Shown here piece by piece: positions 1-10,243 of a stretch of DNA of 64,000 bases. Origin of the DNA: Zygosaccharomyces rouxii (lineage: Eukaryota; Ascomycota; Saccharomycetes; Saccharomycetales; Saccharomycetaceae). The stretch is taken from positions 1-64,000 of the forward strand of contig NC_012990.1 of the NCBI RefSeq assembly GCF_000026365.1, written 5' to 3'. Under the pieces are notes generated by a model, which ran no database searches, was not told the origin of the DNA, and worked only from the letters and a program-made list of their open reading frames with translations. Both the position numbers and the translations under genes were made by a program. Within the stretch, counting starts at the first letter, position 1; every line of letters starts with the position of its first letter.

Positions 1-1134
1 CCGAGCATAGTTGTATAAATGCATGTAAGAAACATTTCACTTTTTCCAATTGTGACGCTAATGCACAAAGCCCACTGGAGAACCGCCAAAGGAAAACAAA
101 AGATGTATGGAAACTATTCAAATCGCTCATCTGGCGGTTATTGATGGGTACATCGTCTTCTTTAACTAATTCGTGCTTGGGGTGTCTTCTTCTTTGATGA
201 TGGGGCTTACAATGGGTATCCATATTGATTATCTATGGCTCATTGTTGTAATGTTTTCATTTTGATGAGTTCAATTTCCATATCTGATTTCACTTTCATG
301 CTGCCCAATACAAGCGGTCCTTACTTCTGGACTTTAAAGTTACTCTGGGAGCCGATACAAAAGAACAGTGTTAAAATTGATGAACCAAGATTTCTCTGAA
401 ACCGAGGTAAAACAGTTGGAAAGGTACTGCAATGCTAGAAACGAAGTGCAGCAGCCTAGGTCGAAAAAAAATCGGATACTGGACTGAGTAATTATGTTGG
501 TGTTATCTTTACCACCTCTGGTGTATTTAATTCCCTCTTGTTAAGCATTCTTGGGATAAACTCGTTGATATACCCACGATGCCAGCTTCACCGCTGGCAT
601 GTCTTCCTCGCTTATCAAATACTGAATATTTCTACCGCGCTCGCAGGATGCCATGGTAAATAGCTTCCAGTCACCTCTAAATTTGGTCTTGTTGCTTCCG
701 TTTTTTCCTGCTGTATAAAATTACTTGATTCTATGATCAGCCACAGCTTCAACCATGACATTCTGTGGCCAGCGGCAAAAACAATTTTCCATGAGTTCGA
801 TAATAGAACCCACTGGTCATCAGCAGTCAAATTTACTCGAGGCTGTTTTATAGGCGCTGGAAAGTTGCTGGGATCGATTCGGCAAAGTACGTAGTCGACA
901 GATACGGTTTATAATCTGTCCCATAAATCTGTCCCAAGGTATTGACATGCAGTGTTCTTTTTGGATTCTTGAACAGTTTTATCCATTCAATTGTTATCGA
1001 TTGTTATCAGGAATCTTTTTTTCTGCAATTTTCGTCATGTTGCTCCGATGACGATAAAAATCTGATCTCGTCTCTCATAGCAACTCAGTAACGTACTCAC
1101 AACATGGAACAACAGAGGTATAAAATGAACAAAC
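1..1134. other. Subtelomere-like DNA without an intact gene; ends in the first copy of the COS-like promoter
   Basis: No open frame here looks like a real gene. Bases 1-900 are unassigned. A short frame around 370-490 (ending in tga) could be the tail of a dead gene, but I cannot name it. From about 1000 to 1134 the sequence repeats the upstream region of the intact COS-like gene at 9173, sharing the paired ttgttatc blocks, the attttcgtcatgt block and the tctgatctcgtct block. It is therefore the promoter copy that belongs to the broken gene starting at 1135. Confidence 0.6.
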
Positions 1135-2216
1135 ATGGAATCCGATAAGAAATCTCAAAAGCCTGTTTTACCCAAGGACCTCTTTAGAAATGGCTTAACT
1201 TAGATGTTTTATGAAATGTCGAAGCATTGTTTCCACAGTGTGGTCTCATGTACATTCTGCGTCATCGCCTGGGTAGCATTTTCAATGGATGCTTCTTATC
1301 AAGATGTCCCTGGATTCTACATGATTGGCCGTGTTGTTTTCGATTTTGCAATTTGCTTTCCCTTGGATGGCTCTATTATTCGAAATCGCATCCCAATACG
1401 ACATTGTTGGTTCAGCAAGTATTGGAATTGAATCCCGGAATGGATATCAAATAATGGGATGGAATTTCAAATAGATTAAACCCTTGCCTTTATCAAGAGC
1501 ATATCTGGAACACACCTTACTTTTTCTATGATGGTCAACGGGTTCAACTTAATTTTAGAGATAACGTTTTAAGACCATATCTCAAAGGGAAATTTGAAGG
1601 TGTTGCTGATGTGAACAAGATCCAATCAGCAAGGTTTTACCTACAATCAGTGAATGAAAATTTTAAACTACCATCAAGAAACAATTTGCCAGAATCAATT
1701 CTAAATTCTGAACTACCCAGGGACACCTACAGAAACAAATCTACGCTTCATTCGCGATATCTGTTCATGGGATTCATGGTTTGTTTCTTTCAAGGTCTAA
1801 TTTGGTTACGATCGTACTTTTATTTGTACAAAAATCGTTTTGGATCCTGCCTACAATCATAAACTACCTGTGTGTTATTAAAGTACTACCGAAATGGCTA
1901 TCGCTTCATGTATCCAGAAATGGATGTAATGAAAGCAATGGAATTTTTGGCGATAATAACAAAAGTTAGTCCTGGAAAAGAACTGGATCAATGGGATCAG
2001 ATAACCAAATATACGAATCAATATTTGATGGAGGGAAATAGCGGCCATTCTAAGAATATATTTTTCGACCGTAAGCATTGTTTAGACTTTTACAAAACTT
2101 GCTTTGAGCCTCTTTCCGTTGAAAACAGCTTGGTTTATGGAGAGTTGAAGGAAATTGTGGAGTTTACAAAACGGAGTAAAGAAACAAATAAATCCGATTT
2201 TTTACTCTCAACCTGA
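1135..2216 (+). pseudogene. COS-like (two DUP domains) pseudogene, module 1
   Basis: This is a broken relative of the intact COS-like gene at 9173-10243. Reading starts at the ATG at 1135 with a peptide MESDKKSQKPVLPKDLFRN, almost the same as the intact copy. It hits TAG at 1201-1203, where the intact copies read TGG (Trp). Further on the reading frame shifts several times. Stretches in three frames still match the intact protein: the first DUP domain (about 1450-1600), the linker with the LPRDTYRNK block (about 1690-1740), and the second DUP domain ending in FYKTCFEPLS (about 1900-2110). Intact COS proteins of Saccharomyces are endosomal membrane proteins that help sort cargo into multivesicular bodies. 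This copy cannot make one. Confidence 0.85.
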
Positions 2217-2569
2217 GAGTGGCAGTGTATAGTATCTCAAAATACGTTGGCATCACACGTACTGCTACCGATGGTCCCTGGGAGTACTTATTTCCTGTGG
2301 AGTAGTTGTCTTAACTAAAAATACTGCCTCTTGGTCAAAGATAAACCATAGGGACAGTAAGCAGGAAAGAAGGATAAAAAATAAAAAATAAAAAATAAAA
2401 AAAAAAAAAGATTCAAAATTGACGGTCCTAAGTTTAATTAAAAATCCTCATTTGTATGAACTCACCCTTGTAATTACCTGTGGAGATTTTCTCCGATAGC
2501 TATCTCCAGATTGACTTCCATTGCATTTAGTGGTAATTTTTATGTTCCTCCAAAGATGATATCATTCCA

Positions 2570-2971
2570 ATGAAGCTTCCGAAGGTAGACATAATCGACA
2601 GAATAAATTTCTGCCTAGTATAATAACTGCTGTTCCAGGCGTGAGCTTGGGACAATGGGATCAAATGGAAAATGAATCAGCATCTACAAAATAGAAATTC
2701 CAGTGACGGAGGTAAAAATGAGAGTTTTTTCTAAACCAATGCTTTCATTTTTTTAAAAGAGTTCGAACCTCTTGTTTCCGATATGGATGTGGCTGGACCA
2801 AGAAGTTACTCGAGCCGCTTGTCTCTGGCCAATTGTCACTATACCATGCCCTGGACTGTATTGCTGCGGATGCGCTCAGAGCGTGCGAACCTCCTTCTGA
2901 GTGAATCGATGTGGCCTTATAACGTTAAGAATTTACCGGCTAATAACGGCCTCTTGATTCTCTGCCAATAA
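2570..2971 (+). pseudogene. Orphan DUP-domain fragment, module 1
   Basis: Between the COS-like pseudogene and the next DUP gene lies the remnant of another DUP domain. Conceptual translation in shifting frames recalls the region that reads WDQ in the intact gene and the KPL block of the domain end. It is followed by a 62-codon open stretch (2783-2971) with no family match that I recognise. The same remnant occurs in module 2 (7195-7600), so the decay started before the module was duplicated. No start codon or full domain survives, and I see no sign that it is expressed. Confidence 0.6.
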
Positions 2972-3141
2972 AATCTGCTTTGGTCATGGGTATTCAAAGA
3001 CATTGGTTTTGAGAAGTTTTAAATGAATAGTAGAACCATTGTTCAAAACGATGATTTTTGACTGACACCACAGAAGCCCAGAATAGACGTCGAAGAAGGG
3101 ACTAGGTCTAAGTGTGCTTTTTATCTCTTATGACCAACATA

Positions 3142-4002
3142 CTAATGAGGGGTAGCGAATAAATCAAAAATAGCACGAGAAATCAGCAGGACAATGAGGG
3201 CCAGTGCCATAATCACAAAGGACACATATTCTATTATCACCAAGTAAAACAATGAGGTGTTGAAGATACTATGAAACTTCTCGAAAATACCATCTCTAAA
3301 TTCATCTTTTTCTGCCGTATGTGATAATTTACCAAAACTTTCAACGCACTTGTTATAATTCGCAAGTGCTCTCTCAGTAAGCGCTTTATTTGGTGGATTT
3401 TTCCAAAAATTTACTACCGTACTTCCTTCTTGATAACACCTGATGTCGTACGTCTGACGCTCTATTGGTTTTACGATTTCTCTCACAAAAAATCGCATAC
3501 AATGCTCCCCACTGTAAAAAAGAGGATAATGATGTCCCCCCTCTTCAGAAAAGTGATTAACTCTAGATGCAATTCTCTGCCAAGCTGCTGGATCCCCGGT
3601 CAGGTCCATTTCAGCCACTTCCTTCAATAACTTTTGGAGCGCTTTTGTCTCAATATTAAAGTTTTTCCTATGATAGATGAAGTTCACAAAACACGTAGTA
3701 AAGCATAGGAGATAATGAATGATCATCCATAAAGGAGAAAATATGTCAGAAGGTTTCATTTCAAGTTGAGTATCAAAATAGTCGCGCAGACTAAAGTACG
3801 CCAACCGTATCAATAATACCAAAAGTGCACCGAAAAGAGGAAATATGATGTCGGATATCCATTTTTTTTCGAAGAAATATGGGGCAAGGAAGTATGTCAA
3901 CTTTCCACCAGAACTGTCCTCTGGCAATTCTATTTCCTCCTCTTCAAATGTCTGCACACACTTCTCTAAGTCCATTTCACTCTCGTCACTTATTATACTC
4001 AT
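3142..4002 (-). CDS. Single-domain DUP family membrane protein, copy 1
   Basis: The 286-residue protein belongs to the DUP family (DUP240/COS of Saccharomyces). A polar acidic N terminus with the LPEDSSGGKLTYF block is followed by two hydrophobic segments (about residues 48-70 and 90-110). Next comes a soluble DUP core with WQRIASRVNHF, HCMRFFVREIVKPIE and FWKNPPNKALTERA blocks (about 135-215). A C-terminal hydrophobic segment ends the protein (about 248-280). Relatives in S. cerevisiae are ER, Golgi, endosome or plasma-membrane proteins, with COS members acting in ubiquitin-dependent sorting. The exact role here is unknown. It lies back to back with the unknown membrane protein gene at 4324, about 320 bp apart, an arrangement repeated in module 3. 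The start at the atg at 4002 is shared by the other two copies in position and context. Confidence 0.85.
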   Translation of the reverse strand: MSIISDESEMDLEKCVQTFEEEEIELPEDSSGGKLTYFLAPYFFEKKWISDIIFPLFGALLVLLIRLAYFSLRDYFDTQLEMKPSDIFSPLWMIIHYLLCFTTCFVNFIYHRKNFNIETKALQKLLKEVAEMDLTGDPAAWQRIASRVNHFSEEGGHHYPLFYSGEHCMRFFVREIVKPIERQTYDIRCYQEGSTVVNFWKNPPNKALTERALANYNKCVESFGKLSHTAEKDEFRDGIFEKFHSIFNTSLFYLVIIEYVSFVIMALALIVLLISRAIFDLFATPH

Positions 4003-4323
4003 ATTGTCTTGTTGGTTAAATACACCATTGCTGTCGCGATTGTCAGTTTGTGTCTGAATTGCCGCCCTTTATATATTTTTCACCCCAGACTGTTCCGCCC
4101 CTTGATTGTTTCCTCCCCGCGCGACAATTCCATGCAGAAGAAACTCGAAAGCGTCAAAATGATAAAATTGACACAAAGAGGCAGACAGGTAATTTGAAGG
4201 TCAATTTGGAAACTCTTTAATTAATTTCTTTGTGGCATACAATGTCCTAACTGCTATAAATTGTCAGAGGAAATCAAAACATGATATTAGCCGAATGAAG
4301 AAGGACGGCCCCAGAAAATTGGC

Positions 4324-5022
4324 ATGTCCAACAAAAAGAAGAGTAAGAGTAAGGCCAGCGAGAGCCACAAGCGTGGTGGAAGAGAGAACAGTCCTCGTGG
4401 ACAACACAACTCTCCCTCACTACAAAGAGACAACAGTATCTCTGATCAGCAAGGAAGCGAGAACAGCGGTACTGGCTCTGGAACAAACGGGATCAAATTA
4501 GCCGCTCGCTTGTTGCGCAATCCATTGTTCTCCAAAAGAGGGTTTGAACATGCAAAAGAGGGATTAAAAAGTGAGAGAACAGGTGACTCAATAAGCACAT
4601 TAAAGTGTATAGGCAGCGGACTTCTCTTCCTTTATCCTATTGTGTTCATAATATACAGTATCTTCGGTTTAGCATCTGGAGACAAAAATAATAGTATACA
4701 TGTTTTTGTGTATGGCGGTCCACTATTCACTGCTGTTCCTTATTTCATACGTTACTTGGATGATGTCGATACATTGCTTTTAAGTATATTTGAGATTGGG
4801 GAGAAGAGCTTGCTCGGATATTTCGCAGACCCAGGAATCAGAGAGTTTCTCTTGACTGTTTTTGAGATTGCTGGACTCATTTATCAATGCGTAAAGGGTA
4901 GGCAAACGTTTAAAGTCTTTTTTTGGGGAATTGTCGGTTTTATTTTTTATCTTGTAGGAAATATTATCCTAATCTTGGAGAGAAAGAAAAGGCCAGAATC
5001 GGTAGTGGGTAATTCGACGTGA
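4324..5022 (+). CDS. Uncharacterised multi-pass membrane protein with polar N terminus, copy 1
   Basis: I do not recognise this 232-residue family. Residues 1-92 are very polar: a Lys/Ser-rich start (MSNKKKSKSKASESHKRGG), then Ser/Gly/Asn-rich low-complexity sequence and a basic stretch. Hydrophobic segments follow at about 95-118, 125-143, 173-190 and 197-218, and the end is a short basic tail (ERKKRP). A loop with YLDDVDTLL and FEIGEKSLLGYFADP is strongly conserved with the second copy at 12613-13308. The gene is always next to the divergent single-domain DUP gene, which suggests a shared subtelomeric history and perhaps shared regulation. The charged N terminus would most simply face the cytosol (inference). 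Confidence 0.75.
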   Translation: MSNKKKSKSKASESHKRGGRENSPRGQHNSPSLQRDNSISDQQGSENSGTGSGTNGIKLAARLLRNPLFSKRGFEHAKEGLKSERTGDSISTLKCIGSGLLFLYPIVFIIYSIFGLASGDKNNSIHVFVYGGPLFTAVPYFIRYLDDVDTLLLSIFEIGEKSLLGYFADPGIREFLLTVFEIAGLIYQCVKGRQTFKVFFWGIVGFIFYLVGNIILILERKKRPESVVGNST

Positions 5023-5768
5023 GTTTCAAATTCACACCTTGCTATAAAATCCTGATTGTATAATCATGCGACCGGACGACGGAAGTGAGCTTACAGTATT
5101 GCCGGCTTATCATCTGTGGGTTATGTTCAGGTGTAAACGCTAGTCAGTTTTCGATAGATAGATCATATATAACCATCAAGTTTAATAAATCCACGAGGTA
5201 CCGATAGAAGTGTTCACGACGTTAGCTCAGCAACGTACACAATTTTAAAGAAGCAATACTGCGTACTCTTATAAACTGAACGTTTGTGCGAATAGGGCAG
5301 AATTGCTTCACGAACAAAAGGGCAAGAAACTGTCAAAGCTTCCCATGTCAAGTGCGAACGACATCAAGTTTTCAGCAGCGTTGCAGTTAGCAATGGGGGT
5401 TATATATAGCCCTTAATATGGTACAAACAGTAGAAAATGATCTGTTTCTGATTAAGCCAATGGCCATGGAGGGGCCGAATAAGTGCCCAAAAGCCTCTTG
5501 ATCTTAGGGAATATTTCACTTTCGCATCATCTTTTTGCCAGAAATATCTCTACTTTTAAGCGAGAAGGACATTACAAAGGTGTACATGTATAGGTAACAT
5601 GAACTTTGTTTGAACTTGCATGGATTGTTATCCATTGTTATCAGTAATCCCTTTTTCTGCAATTTTCGTCACGTCGCTCCCATGACGATAAAAAGCTGAT
5701 CTCATCTCTCATAGCAACTCAGGAACGTATTCACAACATGGAACGATAGGGATATAGAATGAACAAAC
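5023..5768. repeat. Repeated intermodule DNA with COS-like promoter copy 2
   Basis: Bases 5023-5540 are a diverged copy of 13309-13840, the 3' flank of the unknown membrane protein gene; both share the cttgctataaaatcctgatt block. From about 5540 to 5768 the sequence repeats the upstream region of the intact COS-like gene, including the aagcgagaaggacatta and aacatgaactttgttt blocks. No open frame of interest is present. Confidence 0.7.
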
Positions 5769-6832
5769 ATGGAATCCGATAAAAAATCTCAAAAGCCTGT
5801 CTTACCCAAGGACCTCTTGAGAATGGCTTGACATGGATGTTTTATGAAATGTCGAAGCATTGTTTCCCCAGTGTGGTCTCATGTACATTCTGCGTCATCG
5901 CCTGGGTAGCATTTTCAATGGATGCTTCTTATCAAAATGTCCCTGTATTCTACATGAATGGCCATGTGGTTTTCGAATTTGCATTTTGCTCTCCCTTGGA
6001 TGGCTCTATTATTCGAAATCGCATCCCAATACAACATTGTGGTTCAGTAAGTACTGGAATTGAATCCCAGAGTGGATATAGAAAAGTGGGATGGAATTTC
6101 AAATAAATTGAATCATTGCCTTTATCAAGTACATATCTGGGACACTCCTTACTTTTTTTATGATGGTCAACAGTCTCAACTTGCATACAGGGATAATGTT
6201 TCAAGGCCATATCTCGAAGGGCGATTTGAAGGTGTTGCTGACGTGGACAAGATCCAATCAGCAAGGTTTTACCTACAATCAGTAAATGAAAATTTTAAAT
6301 TACCATCAAGGGACAATTTGCCAGAATCGTTTCTAAATTCTGAACTACCCAGGGACACCTACAGAAACGAACCTACGCTTCACTCGCGATATTTGTTCAT
6401 GGGAATCATATTTTTGCAGCTTCAATATCAAGTTTTGTTGGGTATCGTAATGGGATTTTTTCAGAAGTTATTTTTTACTTTGTTTTGTTGCATATTTTGG
6501 GATCAGATTTTCTCAAGAGATAATAACTGGAGCTTCTATTGTTTGGTATATCCACAGATGGATATAATCCGAGGAATGGATTTTTTGGCGATAATAACAA
6601 AAGTTAGTCCTGGAAAGGAACTAGATCAATGGGATCAGATAACCAAATATACGAATCAATATTTGAAGGGGGAAATAGCGGCCATTCTAGGAAGGTATTT
6701 TTCAACGGTAAGCACTGTTTAGACTGCTACCACGATTGCTTTAAACCACTTTCCGTTGGAGACAGCTTGGTTTATGGGAAGTTGAAGGAGTTTGTGGAGT
6801 TTGTGGAGTTTACAAAACCAAGCGTAGAGTAA
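5769..6832 (+). pseudogene. COS-like (two DUP domains) pseudogene, module 2
   Basis: This second COS-like copy starts with an ATG at 5769 and the peptide MESDKKSQKPVLPKDL. It loses frame near 5817 through a deleted base (cttgagaatgg where module 1 has ctttagaaatgg). The Trp codon that became TAG in module 1 is still tgg here, so the two copies were inactivated by different lesions. A second frame change lies near 6000-6060. The middle and second domain are then open over 6060-6722, and the end is read in a third frame to the stop at 6832. The matching blocks are the same as in the intact gene: the domain linker LPRDTYRN, the MDIIRGMDFLAIITKVSPGK block, and the NGKHCLDCY end. Confidence 0.85.
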
Positions 6833-7194
6833 AAAGAGAGACAAATACATCGTGGTTTTTACTCTCAACCTGAGAGTAGCACTGTATAGTACCTCAAAAT
6901 ATGCTGACATCACACGTACTGCTACCGATGGTCCCTGGGAGTACTTATTTCCTGTGTAGTAATTGTCCTAACTAAAAATACTTCCTCTTGGTCAAAGATT
7001 ATCTATAAGGACAGTAATCAGGAAGAAAGATAAATGAGTTAGAATTCACGGTCCTAAGTTTAATTAAAATCCTTATGTGTATGAAGTCATCCCTGTAATT
7101 ACCTGTGAAGAGTTTCTCCGATAGCTATCTCTAGATTGACGTCCATTGCATTTAGTGGTAATTTTATGTTTCTCCAAAGATTATATCATTCCAA

Positions 7195-7600
7195 TGAAGC
7201 TTCCGAAGGTAGACGTAATTGACAGAATAAATTTCTGTCTATAATAATAACTACCGTTCCAGTTGGGAACTTGGAAAATGGGATCAAATGTAAAACGAAT
7301 CAGCATCTGCAAAATAGAAATGCCAACGACGGAGGTAGACGTGATAGTTTTTTCGATGGCAATCAATGCTTTCATTTTTTTGAAAAAAAGCTCAAACCCC
7401 TTATTTTCGATATGGATGTGGCTGGACTAAGAAGTTACTCAAGCCGTTTTCCTCTAGCCAATTGTTACTTTACCATGACCTTGACTGTATTGTTGCGGAT
7501 GCGCTCGGAGCCTGCGAAACTCCTTCTGATTAAATCAATGTTGCCTTGTAACGTTAAGAATTTATCTGCTAACGACGACCTCTCAATTCTCTGTCAATAA
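7195..7600 (+). pseudogene. Orphan DUP-domain fragment, module 2
   Basis: This is the partner of the remnant at 2570-2971. It keeps a longer open frame (7271-7600) whose first third reads as the end of a DUP domain: SFFDGNQCFHFFEKKLKPL aligns with the LDGKHCLNCYKTCFEPL end of the intact COS-like protein. Upstream of the frame, stops interrupt the sequence that should encode the rest of the domain. The last 60 codons match module 1 but no family I know. Module 3 lacks this fragment. Confidence 0.6.
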
Positions 7601-7770
7601 AATCTGCTTCGGCCATGGGTATTCACAGACATCATTTTTAAAACTTTTTAAGCAAAATTAGAACCATGACTGGAAGCGAGGTTTTCTGACTGACGAACCA
7701 CAGAAGCCCAGGATAGACTTTGAAGAAGGGACTAGCTATTTATGTGCTTTTTTCTCCTATGAAAAGCATA

Positions 7771-8634
7771 CTAATGAGGGGCAGTGAATGAATCAAAAAT
7801 GGCACAAGAAATCATCGAGATAATGTAGGTCAGGTACATAACCACAAAGGACGCAGAATGTATTGCCCCCAAATAAAGTATTGAGGTGCTGAAAATATTG
7901 AGAAACTTTTCGAAAATACCATCTCTAAATTTATCTTTTTCTGCCGTATGTGATAACTCTCCAAAGTTCTCAACGCTCTTGTTATAATTCGCAACTGCTC
8001 TCTCAACTAGCACCTTATCTGGTGGATTTTTCCAAAAATTCACACACATTCTTCCTTCCAAATAACACCTGATGTCGTACGTCTGACATTCTATTGGTTT
8101 TACTATTTCTCTCACAAAAAAGCGCATACAATGTTCCCCACTGCAAAACAGGGAATACCGATATCCTGTCTCTCTAGAAAAGTGATTAACTCTAGATGCA
8201 ATTCTTTGCCAAGCTACTGGATCCCCGGTCAGGTCCATTTCAGCCACTTCCTTCAATAATTGTTGGAGCACTTTTTTCTCAATATTAACCTTTTTCCTAT
8301 TGTCGATGAAGTTCCAAAAAGAAAACGTAAAGCATAGGAAATAATGAATGATCATCAATAAGGGAGAAAATATGTCTGAAAGTTTTGTTTCAAATGGATC
8401 ATCATATAAGTCGCGCATAATAAAGTAAGGCAACCGTACAAGCGATGGTGACAAAAATGCAGCTGAAAGGGAAGCGATAATGTCATCTAACCATGTTTTC
8501 TCGAAGAAATATGGGGCAAGAAAGTATGTCAACTTTCCACCAGAACTGTCCTCTGGTAGTTCTATTTTTTCCTCTTCAAACGTCTGCACACACTTCTCTA
8601 AATCCATTTCACTCTCGTCACTTATCACACTCAT
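7771..8634 (-). CDS. Single-domain DUP family membrane protein, copy 2
   Basis: The 287-residue protein has the same layout as the copy at 3142-4002: acidic N terminus, LPEDSSGGKLTYFLAPYFFE block, two hydrophobic segments, DUP core with WQRIASRVNHFS and HCMRFFVREIVKPIE, and a C-terminal hydrophobic segment. The first membrane segments and the C-terminal segment differ most between copies, while the soluble core is nearly constant. The frame is intact although its neighbours on both sides are dead or missing, which suggests selection to keep it or a recent duplication. Its usual divergent partner, the unknown membrane protein gene, is absent here. Confidence 0.85.
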   Translation of the reverse strand: MSVISDESEMDLEKCVQTFEEEKIELPEDSSGGKLTYFLAPYFFEKTWLDDIIASLSAAFLSPSLVRLPYFIMRDLYDDPFETKLSDIFSPLLMIIHYFLCFTFSFWNFIDNRKKVNIEKKVLQQLLKEVAEMDLTGDPVAWQRIASRVNHFSRETGYRYSLFCSGEHCMRFFVREIVKPIECQTYDIRCYLEGRMCVNFWKNPPDKVLVERAVANYNKSVENFGELSHTAEKDKFRDGIFEKFLNIFSTSILYLGAIHSASFVVMYLTYIISMISCAIFDSFTAPH

Positions 8635-8640
8635 ATTGTC

Positions 8641-9172
8641 TTGTTGGTTAAATACACCATTGCTGCCGCGAGTGTCAGTTTGTGTCTGAATTACCGCCTT
8701 TTATGTCTTTTCACTCCGGATTGCTTCCCCCTTTATTGTTCCCTCCCCGCGGGACAGTTTCATGCAGGAGAAACTCGAAGTGTCAAAATGATAACATATA
8801 TATACGAAAGCGGTAGACAGGTAGTTCAAAGATCAGTTTGGAAACTCTAATCAGAGCACTGAAAGATTGCCTTATGTCTGGTGTGTCGGCACCTTATGTC
8901 ACTTTTGTATCACGGAATATCTCATCACGGAATATCGCCTTCTTATATATTTCTACTTTCAAGCGAGAAGGACATTATAAAAGGTGTATATGTATAGGTA
9001 ACATGAACTTTGTTTGGACTTGCATGGATTGTTATCCATTGTTATCAGGAACCCCTTTTTCTGCAATTTTCGTCACGTCGCTCCGATAACGATAAAAATC
9101 TGATCTCGTCTCTCATAGCAACTCAGGAAACTACTCACTACATGGAACGACAGGGGTATAGAAAGAACAAAC
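8641..9172. other. Deletion scar of the unknown membrane protein gene, then COS-like promoter copy 3
   Basis: Bases 8641-8850 match the DNA between the divergent genes in modules 1 and 3 (taaatacaccattgctg, then the tttggaaactct block). Where those modules continue into the membrane protein gene, this one breaks off near 8850-8880. It resumes by about 8920 in the upstream region of the COS-like gene. The whole membrane protein gene and its 3' flank have been lost. Bases 8920-9172 are the presumed promoter of the intact COS-like gene. Confidence 0.65.
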
Positions 9173-10243
9173 ATGGAATCCGATAAAGAATCACAAAGGC
9201 CTGTTTTACCACAGGACCTCTTTAGAAATGAGTTGACATGGATGTTTTATGAAATGTGTAAACATCGCTTCCCCTGGGTGGTCTCATGTTTATGTCTGGT
9301 CGCCGGATGGGTAGTAGCTCAGATGAATTTTACCTATAAAAATATGCTTGTGAGTGACATGACTGCCGGTGCTCTATTCGGATGTGCACTTGTATGGCCC
9401 TTCGTAAGGGTTCGCTATTTGAAATTCTATCCCAATACAACAGAACTAGTTCAGCAGGTGTTAGAATCGAATCCCGAAGTGGATATCGAGAAATGGGCCG
9501 AAATTGCAAATAGACTGAACATTTACTTTTACCAAGAGCATCTCTGGAGCACGCCTCACTTTTTTTTCAATAATCAACATGTTCAACTTGTGTTCAAGGA
9601 TAATGTTTTAAGGCCATATCTCGAAGGGAAACTTGACGATATTACCGATATGGACAAGATTCAATCAGCAAATTGTTATTTGCAGTCACTAAATGAAAAG
9701 TTCGAATTATTATTGAAGGTTAATTTGCCGGAACCCGTTTTAAACTCTGAACTACCTAGAGGTACCCACAGAAACAAATTCTCCTTTTATGCAGCATATT
9801 TGTTCGTTGGATTCATGGTTTGTTATTATCAAGCACTAACTTTGCTTATGATCGTAATGGCATTTATATTAAATTTTTTTTTGCTCTTGATTAATGCCAT
9901 ACTTTTCCAGTATCTTACCTTGAGAATATATCAGGATTCTTATTGTACGCTATATCCACAGATGGATATAATCCGAGCAATGAATTTTTTGGCGATAATA
10001 ATAAAAGTTAGCCCTGGAAAAGAACCGGTTAAATGGGACCAAATAGCCAGGTATATGAATCAATATCTAGCTGAAGAAAATAATGGCCATTCTACGAATA
10101 TATTTCTCGACGGTAAGCATTGTTTAAACTGTTACAAGACCTGCTTTGAGCCTCTATCCACTAATAATGGTCCTTCGAAATACTGCGATTTGAAAGAAAT
10201 TGTTGAGGGTACGCAACCAAGCGTAAATGGAGAGACTAATTAA
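9173..10243 (+). CDS. COS-like protein with two DUP domains, intact copy
   Basis: This 356-residue protein resembles COS proteins (DUP380 group) of S. cerevisiae, which are about 380 residues. The opening VLPQDLFRNELTWMFYE and the interdomain ELPRGTHRNKFSF correspond to blocks found at the same places in COS proteins. Domain 1 (about 1-180) has two hydrophobic segments, then WAEIANRLN and TPHFFFNN. Domain 2 (about 190-345) has a long hydrophobic region (about 205-250), then WDQIARYMNQYL and LDGKHCLNCYKTCFEPLS. COS proteins localise to endosomes and promote ubiquitin-dependent entry of other membrane proteins into multivesicular bodies; that role here is inferred. It is the only intact one of three copies. 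Confidence 0.85.
   Translation: MESDKESQRPVLPQDLFRNELTWMFYEMCKHRFPWVVSCLCLVAGWVVAQMNFTYKNMLVSDMTAGALFGCALVWPFVRVRYLKFYPNTTELVQQVLESNPEVDIEKWAEIANRLNIYFYQEHLWSTPHFFFNNQHVQLVFKDNVLRPYLEGKLDDITDMDKIQSANCYLQSLNEKFELLLKVNLPEPVLNSELPRGTHRNKFSFYAAYLFVGFMVCYYQALTLLMIVMAFILNFFLLLINAILFQYLTLRIYQDSYCTLYPQMDIIRAMNFLAIIIKVSPGKEPVKWDQIARYMNQYLAEENNGHSTNIFLDGKHCLNCYKTCFEPLSTNNGPSKYCDLKEIVEGTQPSVNGETN

Noticed and set aside
1204..1454. Two overlapping 75-codon frames starting inside the first COS-like locus
   Set aside because: Both are pieces of the broken COS-like gene in different frames, not separate genes.
4274..4486. Minus-strand frame that is conserved at 12539-12775
   Set aside because: It lies over the highly conserved N-terminal coding half of the unknown membrane protein, so its conservation follows from the plus-strand gene.
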